Below, piece after piece: positions 41,425 to 52,844 of a stretch of 64,000 bases of DNA. The DNA comes from Castor canadensis (taxonomy: Eukaryota > Chordata > Mammalia > Rodentia > Castoridae): contig NC_133386.1 of the NCBI RefSeq assembly GCF_047511655.1, positions 77,937,501-78,001,500 on the forward strand, in the 5' to 3' direction. The translations under genes and the position numbers were made by a program. Under the pieces are notes generated by a model, which saw nothing but the letters and a program-made list of their open reading frames with translations, ran no database searches and was not told the origin of the DNA. Numbering within the stretch: position 1 is the stretch's first letter; each line of letters starts with the position of its first letter.

Positions 41425-43119
41425 CCCCAGAGGACCTCTTTCTACCCCATTGGTTTCCCATTCTGGTAGTTATGATGGTCCTACAATTTTCTGATGCTCC
41501 CCAACCATATATGTAAATGAATAATTTGTACAATATGACTCCTACCATTTTAGGAAGTAATGCAATGTAGGGAATGTTGCTGTTATTTTTAGAAAAGAAA
41601 AAAATTCTCAGTAAGTTTCTAGCCTTCTTCTCCCAGAGCTCTTAGACACAGTCTTCAAATAGTGTGATCACCATGACTGAAGGCTTTATCAAATTACTTT
41701 TAATACAACCCAATCCCTCTATTAATGCATTCACAGAATACATAAATACTATTCTTTGTGTGTATACTCCTCTAGATATGGGACCAAGAGGCCCCAAACA
41801 CATCTCTGGTCACATTTTAGATCCTTAGGGACGTTGTGGCCTCAATACAAGAAAAGGGTGACCACAGTCAAGCCTGACTATAATTAAAGCTATACCACTT
41901 AGCTATTTTTTCTAGACTTGATTTCCTAAGAGACTCAAATCAAAATAGAATACTTCCCTTTCCAAGGCTGTATATTCTGTGTAATGGAGATGTATTTGGA
42001 AAGTTTTAGCTGTGGAAAGACATGGTTCATGGTCAAGGTCTAAGCATGACTCAACCTTCTAGGAGACACATAACTTATTATGGCTGGAATCTTCCCTGTT
42101 AACTTTTAATCCCAAAGTTTTATCAGAACCTTTTATTTATTAGGTAGTATATTCTGCATGCTTAAAATGTCTGTCCCCTTGGATAAGGATGATCAAGAAA
42201 ATTAAGCAGATGTCAAAAGAAAAAAAATGATGATACTTGTCCTCAGATTAAATTTACTCTGATAGAAGTCACCTATGATCAATTAATTTGAGAAGCAGTT
42301 GCTGGCTCTCCACAAACCTGAAGAACCATTGACTTTCTCTGTTTTTCTGTATGGCCCAAGGAAAAACAATGATGTGTTCTGAAAGGAATCTTTTGCATTT
42401 GGACCTGCTGTCTCTGACAGGCAGAGTTTGTGTCTCCTCTTTGTTACAGCACTAAACCTGGGTACTTGTCACATTGTTTAAAATTGTTTCTAAGTCTGTG
42501 TCCCAAACAAGACTCTGAGAGCCTCAAGGACAGCAAAACTTCTGTGTGTCTAGCATGGAGTAAAGTATCTAGAAATTAGGTATCTACTACTAACTGAGAT
42601 AATCAAAAGGTCTCTAAAAATAGATACAAATCAAGAGATTTTCCAGCACTGTCATGTGTAGTTTAGATTATCAGAAGAAACTAGATTTCTCATAGAAATC
42701 ACTGAGATTTAACTGAGACCATCATAAGTAAGTGTGAATCAAAAATCTAAAGAAGACATGAGCTGTGGGGAATCTGCCAACACTCAAACACTAGGCCCCA
42801 GTTTGAAAGTCTGCAGGAGAGAGAATTCCACAGTGCATTGCTGGAGGACAGACATTCTTGTAAAGCTGAATTCATAGGAATGTAAATTGGGGCTAATGGA
42901 ACAGGAGCAATTAACTTGGAAGTTCATAATGGATTTTGGTTTTACTTTTTATTATCACGACATGGTTTTTGGTTCTGGAAATGGTGATAAACAACTAGAG
43001 GACATAAGCAAGCCTTCAATAAAGATCTTTATTAGGGCTGAAAGGATACTGAACAAACCACATTTTCAGTTATTTATTCAATCACGTAGTGGGGGAATAA
43101 AGGCTATCCTCCGTGTGTG
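41425..43119. other. Intergenic, no gene seen
   Basis: AT-rich DNA. An open frame at 42887-43132 (81 codons) has no family resemblance and runs into an ID element. Confidence 0.4.
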
Positions 43120-43193
43120 GGGGGGGTGCTAGCAATCAGTCCCTTGCACAATGGTAAGCAAGCACTCTACCAACTGAGCTACGTCCCCAGTCC
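43120..43193 (-). repeat. ID-like SINE, minus strand
   Basis: ggggggtgctagcaatcagtc, gcaagcactctaccaactg, agctacgtccccagtcc on +. Confidence 0.7.
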
Positions 43194-43299
43194 CTATTCC
43201 TCCTCCTTCTACATGGCCCCTGAATATAGTACTGAGCCCAGCTGGGGTAACAGCAATGCATTCCCTGGAATGTATTTGTGCAGGAAACTAAAGTTGAAC

Positions 43300-43475
43300 G
43301 CTAACCCCTACCTCTTATTAGCCATGTGTTTTAGACCAAGCCATGTAACCCCACAGAACCCTAGTTTTCTCATTTGAAAACTTGGCCTGAGCAAACTGCT
43401 CTGGAAGAGTGGGGTGAGATGTGAGAATGTGTGTGAATATCCTTAGCTATGGCCTGGCATATGGTAGGTATTCAA
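43300..43475 (+). repeat. MIR (ancient SINE)
   Basis: acctcttattagccatgtg, agttttctcatttgaaaac, tggcatatggtaggtattc: MIR core to 3' end, degraded. Confidence 0.6.
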
Positions 43476-43479
43476 CAAG

Positions 43480-44488
43480 TACAGTCACATCCGGCTCCAT
43501 GGGTCCTCAGAATTGGCCACTGGAGCAGAGTGCAGTGAGTGACATAAGACAGAGGTCAGTGCTTCACTTCTAAGTTTAATGAGAAGCTTCTGTAGCTGCA
43601 CATTATTTCCAGGAGAGGCCATAGACCTGGGTACCTGTAATGTTAGGTGCTTCTCTCTGTTATGCTATCCTTTTGCTTTCTCGTTATACCCCAAGACTCT
43701 ATGTAGATCCAAAGTGTCAATTAAATCAAACAGCCTAGCACAAAAACAAAACAACACCAACAGAAACAAACTGAAGTACTTCCTACAGGATGAACAAATA
43801 GGAAATAATCATCCTTGAAGAGGTGGCAGCATGAGCAAAGGTGGTCTGGGAAGAGTTGATAACTTCTGGGAATTATAGGCTATAGAATATGGTTATAATG
43901 AAGAGCATGAGGAGAGGAACAGCAAGAAATGCGAATCACAAACAAGCTGGGCCCATGTGATACTGTTTTCAAACCTTTCAGATGGCAGATCTTTTTTTAA
44001 TTGATGCCACCAGTCAATGGGAAGGTTTCTGTAAAAGTCTATGAAACTGAAAAATTAGATCATCCAAGTCTGGTCCACTTTGCTTCGTGGCAGCTAACAG
44101 TTGAAGCTAAGCAGAGCTAACAGTGCAGGGGGAATGACTCTCTGCGGCTGAAGCATGTCACCACTCCTGTTGTCAGCTCCACACCCAGTCTGATTACTGG
44201 GTTCCAGTTACCATCTCTAAAGCATTATTGTTTCTCTTCTTCTTAGCCAACTACATTACTTATATCCTAAGGAGATATGTGAGAAGATAAGATCCATTTA
44301 TATATCAGAAAGATATTCCTGGGAAAGAAAAAGATGGGGTGAAAGAGGATTAAGCCTGAAATACAAAGGGCAGCTAAAATGCTATTACAATCACTCCGGC
44401 TCTAAATTATGAAGGTTCAAACTGGGCAGTAGCCTCGGACATGGGGAGAGCACAGATTCCAGAGGTATCTCAGGGATAAAACTGAGTG
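43480..44488. other. Intergenic, no gene seen
   Basis: No repeat recognised with confidence and no credible coding frame. Confidence 0.4.
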
Positions 44489-44490
44489 AA

Positions 44491-44690
44491 CTGGCTGGGC
44501 ACTGGTAGCTACTCAATCAGGAGCATAGAGGTTCGAAGCCAGCCCAGGCAAAATAGTTCTTGGGACCCTATCTCGAAAAATATCCAACACAAAAAAGGAA
44601 TGGCAGAGTGGCTCAAGTGGTAGAAAGCCTGACTAGGAGCATAAGGCATGAGTTCAAAGCCCAGTACCATAAAAAAAAAGAAAAAAAAAA
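44491..44690 (+). repeat. Composite SINE (B1-like + ID-like)
   Basis: tggctgggcactggtagct, ccctatctcgaaaaatatcc, gagtggctcaagtggtag, gagttcaaagcccagtacc, then A run. Confidence 0.85.
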
Positions 44691-45141
44691 GACTGAACTG
44701 GTGACTGAATGTGGAGAGTGAATGAAGGAAAGGAAATGGAGGATTTTGGAGTTCAAAGTCAGTCCAGGCCATTGTATAAGGAATTTATTGTAACCATTTT
44801 TGTACAGTAGCAGAGAAATAGAAACAAAGCAAATGCCCACTCCATGGAATTGTTCTGCCATTATCAAGTCAGATCCAAACTAGCTGGGTTAGAAGGATTT
44901 CCTCAGAGCATAGTTAAATGAAATGCACTAAGGAAAACATAAAATGATCCCATTGATAGGCAACAACCAAAAAAGATACATACATATGTACATGTAGATA
45001 TGTACATATACATACATATGGGTACATTTGATTATGATTAGTGTATAAATGGAAAAGTATAGAAAACAGGATATCTTTAAATGTGAAGGTAAGTGGAAGA
45101 AGGAAGGGAAAAGTAAATATCTGTATTTTTAAAAGACTTTG

Positions 45142-45263
45142 AGCCGGGTGTGGTAATGCACACCTGTAATCCTAGCACACAGGAGGCTGAAGCTGGATGA
45201 TCATGAATTCATGACCAATCCAGACAATGTAGCAAGATTTTGGTCTCAAAAGAAAAAAAATTT
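45142..45263 (+). repeat. B1-like SINE
   Basis: gccgggtgtggtaatgcac, ctgtaatcctagcacacagg, then A-rich end. Confidence 0.75.
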
Positions 45264-45479
45264 AAGTCTAAAATTGTAACGAATGTATACGGTTCTATTT
45301 TTGTCAAATTACATATGTATAGTGTTTAACCATAAAAAAGATGCATGAGATTGCTATATGGACTTTTAGGGATTCCAATTGATTTTATTTCTCTTATGTT
45401 GTAATTATTTATACAATTGGTATAAAACTCCCACAATATGTAAAATAAAATGAAACTACTTAAAATAAAATCTATTCAG

Positions 45480-45556
45480 CTAGGGATGCGCCTCTGTGCT
45501 ACAGCACTTGCTTAGCATGCCCTGTGTGTTGGGTTTGAACCCCACTAGTGCAAAAC
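45480..45556 (+). repeat. ID-like SINE
   Basis: ctagggatgcgcctctgtg, cacttgcttagcatgccc, gttgggtttgaaccccac; its A tail leads directly into the polypurine tract. Confidence 0.7.
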
Positions 45557-45753
45557 AAAAGGAAGGAAGGAGGGGAGGAGAGAGGGAAGGAGGGAAGGAG
45601 GGAAGGAAGGGAGGGAGGGAGGGGAGGTGAGGGGAGGGGAGGGGAAAGGAGGGAGGGGAGGGGAGAGAAGAGAAAGAAGAAAGAAAGAAAGAAGAAAGGA
45701 GAAAGAAAGAAAGGAGAAAGAAAGAGAGAAAGAAAGAAAGAAGGAAAGAAAAA
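45557..45753 (+). repeat. Polypurine tract (GGAA/GGGA/GAAA), about 200 bp
   Basis: Almost pure A/G for about 200 bases: a G-rich first half (gggaggggaggtgagggg) and a GAAA-rich second half (agaaagaaagaaagaag). It has expanded from the ID tail. The long open frames on both strands here are artefacts of the low complexity. Confidence 0.92.
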
Positions 45754-45794
45754 GTAATTTCAACATTCTTCTCATAGTAGCTCTAAATCCTCCT

Positions 45795-45990
45795 TTAGCT
45801 AACAGCTGAGTGAACTCAGGCAATTTACTTAATCTGTCGCTCTCTCTCTCAAACACACACACAATAACAATAATTAGATTTTTCTTACTTGAAAAATGGG
45901 AATGATAATCTGAATCCTCGAAGGTTGTTGTCAGGATCAAATAAAAGATACCCACACAGTTCCTGGCCCATGGTAGCACGCCACATGTGA
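45795..45990 (+). repeat. MIR (ancient SINE)
   Basis: gagtgaactcaggcaatttac, cttgaaaaatgggaatgataa, gttgttgtcaggatcaaat, cagttcctggcccatgg in MIR order. Confidence 0.7.
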
Positions 45991-45999
45991 CATCTGCTG

Positions 46000-46845
46000 T
46001 ATTTAGTACTCTTGGCAGTTACTCTCTGCCACTACTCACAATGGTGACATGAAAGATGATTTTGGGCATGACTGATACTTTTCTTTCCATTTCCAGGGAC
46101 ATTGGTCCCCTCTGTTTCTGGACATTGGTCAGTTACTTGAGGCCTGAGAAGGAATTCTGGGCTGCTGCCCAGTGAGCAGGCACCAGGGATCACATACTCT
46201 TTCTTACTCATCCTATTTTAAGAGAACTTCTTTTTTTGATATTTATCTTCAAATTCAAAGTATGTCTTCAAGCCTCCTGGTCACATTTAATTTAATAATG
46301 AAAAGCATTTTTAATAAGCTTTGAGAGGTTTTTACTTTTTCCGGTCATTGTTTTGCAAGCTTCGACTACAATGTAAAGGAAAGGATTAAATATAGGGTTT
46401 AGGTAGAATAATATCACTAAGTGCTAGATAACTAGCTAAGGTATTCAGAGCCACCACTCCCTCCTAGCTCCACCAAAATATAATAGAAATGATATGAACT
46501 TTTGACACAAATATGGTCAAATCTCTTTGAGGAAACTAAAATCACCTTATGTTTGCATATTTGCTTAGTGCTTGCACTTGTGGAGCAACCAAAGATATTA
46601 AGATATCTCACGTAAGGCTGTAGTTGGCACTGAAGTTGCTAATGCTATTTTGGCTTTATTTTTAGGCAAGGAATTCCCCATAAGACTGGTTGGCACTTAA
46701 CCATTCAGTTTGCTGAGTTCTCTGCTTTATTTCTAAAATATGCATAGGGAAAGTGGATAAATATATTTATAGATGTAAATCCATACCACTTGAAAGTTTC
46801 CCTCAAATGTCGACTCAGGAAGCACAGTACATTAAAACTGGAGTC
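46000..46845. other. Intergenic, no gene seen
   Basis: Nothing recognisable on either strand. Confidence 0.4.
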
Positions 46846-46848
46846 TGA

Positions 46849-47070
46849 GGGGCTGGGCTATGGTGGCCCACGCCTATAATCTACTAGGTAGGTCGTAGAT
46901 AGTAGGATCATGGGTGTGAGGCCAGCCCCAGGCAAAAATGTGAGACCCGGTCTGCAAAATAATTAAAGCATAAAAAGACCAGGGGCCTGGCTAAAGTGGT
47001 AGAGCACCTGCTTAGCAAGTGTAGGGCCCTGAGTTCAAAACCCAGTCCCACCAAATAAATAAATAATTAA
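46849..47070 (+). repeat. Composite SINE (B1-like + ID-like)
   Basis: ggggctgggctatggtggc, aggtcgtagatagtaggatc, ggcctggctaaagtggtag, tgagttcaaaacccagtcc, then an aaataaataaataatt tail. Confidence 0.8.
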
Positions 47071-47359
47071 TTAATTAAAGTCTGCCCTAGTCCAGATCTT
47101 TATCAAAGGATCAACAAAGAGCCAGGGAGCTTCACTATGAAGATTCTTGGATTTGCTGGGGGTTATTTTTCACATTTTACTTGTATACAAATTTCTGAAT
47201 AGAATTTCCTTCCTTTTTGTCTCCAAATTACACTTTAATCTTCTTCAGACAGCAGGACATTTTAACATATTTACAAAGTAAGCCTTCAGATGTAGCCATT
47301 TATGGGGAACACACTATTCAATTTGGTTTCCACAATTAATATACAGACAGAAACCAGCA

Positions 47360-47567
47360 TTTCGTGATTATGATGCCTCAGGTACTGGCCTGATGGCGTG
47401 GATAATTCCTTGTTGTGGGCTGTCCTCGCATGGGAGGGGGTTTAGCAGTACTCTTGGCCTCTGCCCCACCCCCACCCTCCAGTTGTGACAGCTGCAACAA
47501 CCAAAAATGGCTCAACATCACCAAATGTCCCTTGAGGGGCAAAGTCATTCCTGGTTGAGAAGCACTT
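47360..47567 (-). mobile_element. MER20-like hAT DNA transposon remnant
   Basis: On +: ggataattccttgttgtgggc, ggcctctgccccacccc, caaccaaaaatggctcaac, ccaaatgtcccttgaggggc, ctggttgagaagcactt. This is the complement of MER20 text, including the degraded end cagtg(g)ttctcaacc. MER20 copies are known in other mammals as regulatory elements; nothing here shows a function. Confidence 0.8.
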
Positions 47568-48419
47568 ACTGTCCCAGACACTTTTCACCAGATAATTTTA
47601 TTTATTCTTCACAATGGAGGCTATTAGAATGTAAGTAATCTTCCCAAAGTCACATAGTGGGTTTGGGGTATTCAAATTCCAGTTATTATTATTCCACCCA
47701 CAGCTGTCATCTATTAGAGATTAAGATGGGGAGGGAAGGCAGAAGGGAGAGAGGGAAAGAGAGAAAGAGAGAGAGGGAGAGAGAGAGAGAAACAGAGATC
47801 TGACTTGAGGGCAGGGTACCAAACTTCTTTATTCAAAGGTACGGTACAAATTTAAGTGGATGTTTTGGTACAACTTATAGAAAAAAATAAAGATAATGCC
47901 AACATGCATTTACACTGCCATGGTGACCATAAGTCATTCTGTGGCCTCGGGAAGTCAGCCTAAGGTTTAGGTCTCCTTATCACTGTCTCTGTCTTCCAGA
48001 GTGTGCTTGTCAAAGATATTCTGCCAAGGTTCCACATTTCTTGAGACATTAAATTTATTCTTAGTATTTATTCCTTCCTAATATTTCCCATATCCTCAAG
48101 ATCCATCCTTATCCCTGTGGCAAGCTTACAGCTGCCATCAGCCCCAGCTCTTCCCTCTAACCAATATCTCAATTCTTCCAGAGAGGTCAAAGCTGAATGA
48201 GTTTTTTGTTTTGGTTGGTTGGTTCATTTTTGCCTTTTCTTTTTCTTTTTTAAGTTTTTTCTTCGTTTTAAAACTCTTTTGGCACCTAACCCATGCTTTA
48301 CCATTCTCTTTCTAAACCCAACTCCTCTATACTTCCCTTCCCTCTGACCTTGCTTCTTGATTTATCCCTATTACCAACCTTCAGTTCTTCCCTAGGTCTG
48401 AGAACATGCTTATCCTGTT
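47568..48419. other. Intergenic, no gene seen
   Basis: Includes a GA-rich tract (47730-47795). No gene. Confidence 0.4.
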
Positions 48420-48622
48420 GTGATGGTTAATTTTATATGTCAACTTGGCTAGAACACAAACCCAGATATTTAGTCAAACATTATTTTAAGTGTTTATGTG
48501 AAGATACTTTTTTAGATGATGTTAACATTTAAATCGGAAGATTTTGGGTAAAGCAGATTTCCCTCCATGATATGAGTAGGCCATATCTAATCAGTTGAAG
48601 GTCTCGATAGAAAAAGACCGAC
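48420..48622 (+). repeat. MLT2-like (ERVL) LTR, left piece
   Basis: tgtgatggttaattttatatg, caacttggctagaacac, gtaaagcagatttccctcc, aatcagttgaaggtctcg: the 5' half of an MLT2-type LTR. It is cut at 48622 by a younger retrovirus and continues at 52114. Confidence 0.75.
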
Positions 48623-49001
48623 TGCCAGGATCGCAGAGGTCCTTAACTTGAAAGGGCTCAGGGCAGGAGTGAATAATACAAGACAAGACACATATTGAGA
48701 GGGCCAGCAGGCTGATGACCAACTGGCAAAATTTTATTTTTCTCAGCCAGCTTTATACAAAAGAGGAAGAGACTTAAACATCAAAAACACATTGACCTAG
48801 TTACAACCTTTCTGTGTTTTCCACACTGCATTCTTACTGCCAGTGTCCTTGACTAAATATAAACTTCTTTTTAGTCAAGGGAAACCATTGAGCGTTCCTT
48901 CCCACCATGATAGAGACATGGTGTACCTGCAGGTTCTGACCTTATCAGAATGCTGCTAAGCCACAGCAACCTTGTCAGACTGTGGCTTTTGGTTCCCAAC
49001 A
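48623..49001 (-). repeat. 3' LTR of the 48.6-52.1 kb retrovirus
   Basis: 379 bp. On the - strand it starts TGTTGGGAACC directly after the polypurine tract and ends CCTGGCA. An AATAAA on the - strand lies at 48738-48733. Confidence 0.85.
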
Positions 49002-49014
49002 TCTCCTCTCTTTT
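49002..49014 (-). promoter_or_regulatory. Retroviral polypurine tract
   Basis: On the - strand aaaagagaggaga lies immediately before the TG of the 3' LTR. This fixes the orientation of the element. Confidence 0.75.
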
Positions 49015-49817
49015 ATATTTTTTAATTGAACACGGTGAATGTCCGCTTTTAATGTGAAGAGCTGGTACGTGCCAATTCGGCGATGACTGGAAATAAACAC
49101 AGAATAAGTAAAATTAGAAAAGCTATTCCATGCATAATCCAAAATGAGTGTCTTCATATGTTAAAAGGGTTAAAATCTTTCAAAGTGTCTAATACCCAGG
49201 CGGCCACATCTGTGGGCTGAATGATAGGCAACTTACTGTTTTGTATGTTTAATATTTCTTGATGCAAAGCAACTAAATCTAAACTCAGGTTAGTACAAGA
49301 CTTTTTAAATGCTGTTTAATATGTTCCCAGCTCTATTGGGACTCATTATAAGGTTTGGAGGTAACACATATCCATTGGAAAGATGCATGACACTTTAATG
49401 ATGCCCCTTTTTTCTGTTGTTGTTGTTTTTTATTGGCCGTGGATTTCTGGACTTTGTTAGGTGAACTGATGTGGTTTGTACCTTTACTGGGGGAGGGGAA
49501 ACAATCTAGAGAGTATTTTGCTCATCAGCCTGTGACAGTTCTATCAGATCCTGTATCTTTTTTTAGGATGCAGAAATGTAGTTTATAACTCCCTCTCAGG
49601 GTGTAGGAATGCAGGCCTATAACTCCTCAGGATGTAGGAATGATATGGCTCTCCAGGGGGGATGGGATACCCATTTATCTGTCTTAGGTCATCAGACCCA
49701 ATAAATCCCCCCTCGGAGACAAGCATCCAACTGCTGGTGGGGAAAGGGGCGATGACTCATATAGCTGATTCATGCTGACAATGGGGCAACAGGAGGATAG
49801 TGGAGGGGGTACTTGTC

Positions 49818-50000
49818 TCAGGGGTTGACCTGTGTAGTCTTCAGGGGCCCCCAACAGAATGGGATAGAGGGCTCATGTGTAGGCAGAGATGAGTATTTCT
49901 TGACCAAGATCTGGAGTTTGATCTGTTGGACCTGTTGAGATATAAATCTGGAGAGAGCATTTATTATACAAGGCCCAAATAGGCGTATTAGCAGGAGCAT
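49818..50000 (-). pseudogene. Retroviral env (transmembrane subunit) C-terminal remnant
   Basis: A 60-codon open frame on the - strand carrying LFGPCIIN followed by a phenylalanine- and valine-containing helix and basic residues. This is the membrane-exit region of gamma/type-D-like transmembrane subunits. The receptor-binding subunit, fusion peptide and immunosuppressive region are not present as open frames. It cannot encode a working envelope. Confidence 0.6.
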
Positions 50001-50040
50001 AAAAAACAGTCTGGCAAGGGTGCATATCTAGGGATCCAGA

Positions 50041-51713
50041 TTTTGTAAAATCCTGTAACTCTCAAGAAAGCTCTAAGCTGCTTTATGGTATGAGGGAGTG
50101 GGAAATGGAGGATTGGGCAGATTTGCTCATGACTCAGAGAGTGAGCCTGTCCCTTTAAGACCATACCTAGCTAGGTGACTCAGGGAGTGAGCCTGTCTCT
50201 AAACCTTTGTGGTAAAACTGTTTAAATTAGTTGTGAAGGGTTTGTGGGATCTTTAAAGGCAAACGGGCTGACTGTCAGGATGCAGGTTAAATGTAACACT
50301 TTTGGATAAAAGAGAGCTTTAGCTTATCATTTTACATAAATTGATCTTTTAACTTTGTAAATGTTTGTATCATATTTAGATAAAGTATAGGCACAGAACA
50401 CAGTTATAAGGTGGTCATTTAAGAGACCTTTGCATGAGCAAATACATAAATGAACTCTGATTTAGTTGTACTTAAAGCTTGACAATATCAACAGAAAACA
50501 CAAGTAATTTCTTTGATAAAATCTTTTTTTATAATAGTTTTTTGTAGATGTTACTCAGAGCATAACAATATTAAGATAGCCATGTTTTTTTATGGACATA
50601 GAGAATTAGATTTTAGTTTGATATGACCCCCAAAAAATCTTTTAGGTAACTCTTATAGTCATCTTTAACTTTATCACTTTGTAACTTGTACTTTAAAATA
50701 ACTTTTATAAGAATTTTTAATTTAAATTTAAATAAAATTGTTTTTTAAATTAGCCTTATTTTTATTATATAGACCCATAAAGAAAGACAATTTTAAATTG
50801 TCTTTATACAATATGTAACCTATAAAAACACCATTTGTCAATATATATAATAAATATAATATTTATTACATATGTTATACATACATATATATTATATATA
50901 TTTATAACTAAATATATAGAGATATAATAAGGGAATTGAATGTAAATTACTTAATGATGAAATGAAACAGACTAAGGTTACTGTCTATAAAATAATGTCT
51001 ATAATTTAGTTAGACCTGATTGATATAATCTTTAAAAAAATTGTTTTTTCTTAAAAGTAGCAGCAGAAGAGGTGGGGGAGAGAAGAGAACAGAAGCCTTG
51101 TATTTCTTTACATTAATTTTATAATAAGAACCATCCTAAAGATGTTTAAATATATGCATATGTAAAAAGTTTTAAATTAGGCATGCCATAAATGTCAATT
51201 TAAGTGTGCATAGATTCAATAGCTCAAGAACATGTAAGAATTAACTAAGTGGCCACAGTACATTGATAAATTAGTTTTTAAAACTTTTAGGAGTAGATTG
51301 AGAAGTGTCCCATTCTGGCTTTTTAGGACTCATTTTGGGTGGATTGATAGCTGAATTAAGAGTCAATTTTAGGAATAGTGTTTTGAGTCAGTCCTAGTTT
51401 TTAATGACTGTTATCATAGCTATTAGATTTTTTTGTCTCTAATAAATTAATAATATCAGATATACACAAAACTTACACAATGAAACATAAAACAATTATA
51501 ACAATTTCAAGTGCACTCTTGGACATAAGACAGAAAACATTTAAGGCGACTCTACTACACAACATTGAACATAAAATTTCTGTAAAGAGAGCCTGCTCCT
51601 TACTTACTTGTTGGCCCATTTCTCTCTCGATGTTGCTTCATATCCTTGAACTGAAACTGAAATTATGTTTGCGTGCACCTCCAGAGCCTTCCTTACCTTA
51701 AGCCTCTGTTTGA
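50041..51713 (-). other. Interior of the retrovirus, unassigned
   Basis: AT-rich DNA with no recognisable gag, protease or polymerase. It contains a near-repeat (gactcagagagtgagcctgtc at 50132 and gactcagggagtgagcctgtc at 50177) and a TA-rich block (50845-50930). It may be a large deletion product or captured non-viral DNA. Confidence 0.4.
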
Positions 51714-51731
51714 GTCCCTGTTGGGACACCA
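51714..51731 (-). promoter_or_regulatory. Retroviral primer-binding site, Lys-type
   Basis: On the - strand, two bases after the LTR: TGGTGTCCCAACAGGGAC, which differs at three of 18 positions from the site for tRNA-Lys3. Other tRNAs would match worse, as far as I can judge. Confidence 0.65.
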
Positions 51732-51733
51732 CC

Positions 51734-52113
51734 TGCTGGGATCTCAGAGGTCCTTGACCCGAAAGGGCTCAGGGCAGGAATGAACAACACAACACAAGAC
51801 ACATATGGAGCGGGCCAGCAGGTTGACGACCAACTAGCAAAATTTAATCTTTCTCAGCCAGCTTTGTACAAAAGAGGAAGAGATTTAAACATCAAAAACA
51901 CTCTGACCTAGTTATAACTTTTCTGTGTTTTCCACCCTGCATTCTTACCGCCAGTGTCCTTGACTAGGTATAAACTTCTTTTTAGTCAAGGGAAAACCAT
52001 TTAGCATTCCTTCCCACCATGATAGAGGCATGGTGCACCTGCAGGTTCCAACCTTGTCAGAATGCTGCTAGGCCACAGCGACCTTGTCAGACTGTGGCTT
52101 TTGGTTCCCAACA
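51734..52113 (-). repeat. 5' LTR of the 48.6-52.1 kb retrovirus
   Basis: 380 bp. On the - strand it starts TGTTGGGAACC and ends GATCCCAGCA, giving a TG...CA element with short imperfect inverted ends. The position matching the 3' LTR's AATAAA has ATTAAA. Confidence 0.85.
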
Positions 52114-52270
52114 AACGACCTTGGAGGAAAGAGGGATTCTACCAACAGGTTGCTTAGGTTTGAACTCAACCCTTCCCTGGGTCTCCAGCCTGCTGGCCTA
52201 ACCTGCAGCTTTCGGGCTTGCTAACTCCACATTTGCATGAGACAGTTCCTTAAAATAAATCTCTACAGAT
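52114..52270 (+). repeat. MLT2-like (ERVL) LTR, right piece
   Basis: ctgggtctccagcctgctggcc, ccacatttgcatgagacag and ttccttaaaataaatctctac complete the LTR begun at 48420. They include the aataaa-containing end region. Confidence 0.7.
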
Positions 52271-52728
52271 TCATCCTATTAGTTTTTTTTGTTGTTGTTC
52301 TGAAGAACTCTTCCTAAAAATCCTTTCTTCTGAAGCTGCTTTGCATCTATGTTAAATGCTTTCTTCTCCACAAAGTCAGATCTACTTCCTCCTGTCCCCA
52401 CTCCTTTCTCTGACGGTATTGTTCTCAGAGCCTTCATACAATCATGTTTGAAATGGAGATTCTGCACTGTGGGGACAAAGACCTTATCAGTGTCATTGTT
52501 AGGTTTTGCAAAGCATGCAGCACAATATCTTGAATACAGGGAATAATTAAGTTTATCATTCAAAATATCAAACTGTTTAAATGCTATTGAAAATATTGAA
52601 ACTGAAAAAAATGCAAACATTCTTTTCTAGATTTAATTTCTGATTCTTTTTAGTGAACTTTGTTTACTAAAAGCATCCATTATGAGAGATTTAGTCTTCT
52701 TTTATCTTAGAAAGAATGCTTTTTAGGT
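52271..52728. other. Intergenic, no gene seen
   Basis: An open frame of 113 codons on the - strand (52620-52279) has no recognisable domain. Confidence 0.35.
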
Positions 52729-52844
52729 GTACACTGGTGGCTCATGCCTGTAAACCTAGTTACTCAGAAGAAAGAGATTAGGAGGATCACAGTTCAAAGC
52801 CAGCCTGGGGTAATAGTTCAAGAGGCCCTATCTCAAAAATATCC

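Larger units (their letters stand above)
48623..52113 (-). mobile_element. Endogenous retrovirus with two LTRs, mostly deleted inside, minus strand
   Basis: Two LTRs in the same orientation (48623-49001 and 51734-52113, roughly nine in ten positions alike by eye) enclose about 2.7 kb. On the - strand the order is 5' LTR, a Lys-type primer-binding site (51731-51714), internal DNA, a polypurine tract (49014-49002) and 3' LTR. A six-base target duplication, accgac/aacgac, flanks it (48617-48622 and 52114-52119). No gag or pol was recognised; one env scrap remains (50000-49818). The six-base duplication and Lys-type site point to a class II (beta-like) element, though the env scrap is gamma/type-D-like. 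It is an old, non-coding copy. Confidence 0.85.

Noticed and set aside
45545-45979. 144-codon - strand frame and lysine/glutamate-rich + strand frames
   Set aside because: Generated by the polypurine microsatellite.
49818-50000. Captured, functional env (syncytin-like) gene
   Set aside because: Only 60 codons at the C-terminal membrane end remain open; surface subunit and fusion region are missing.
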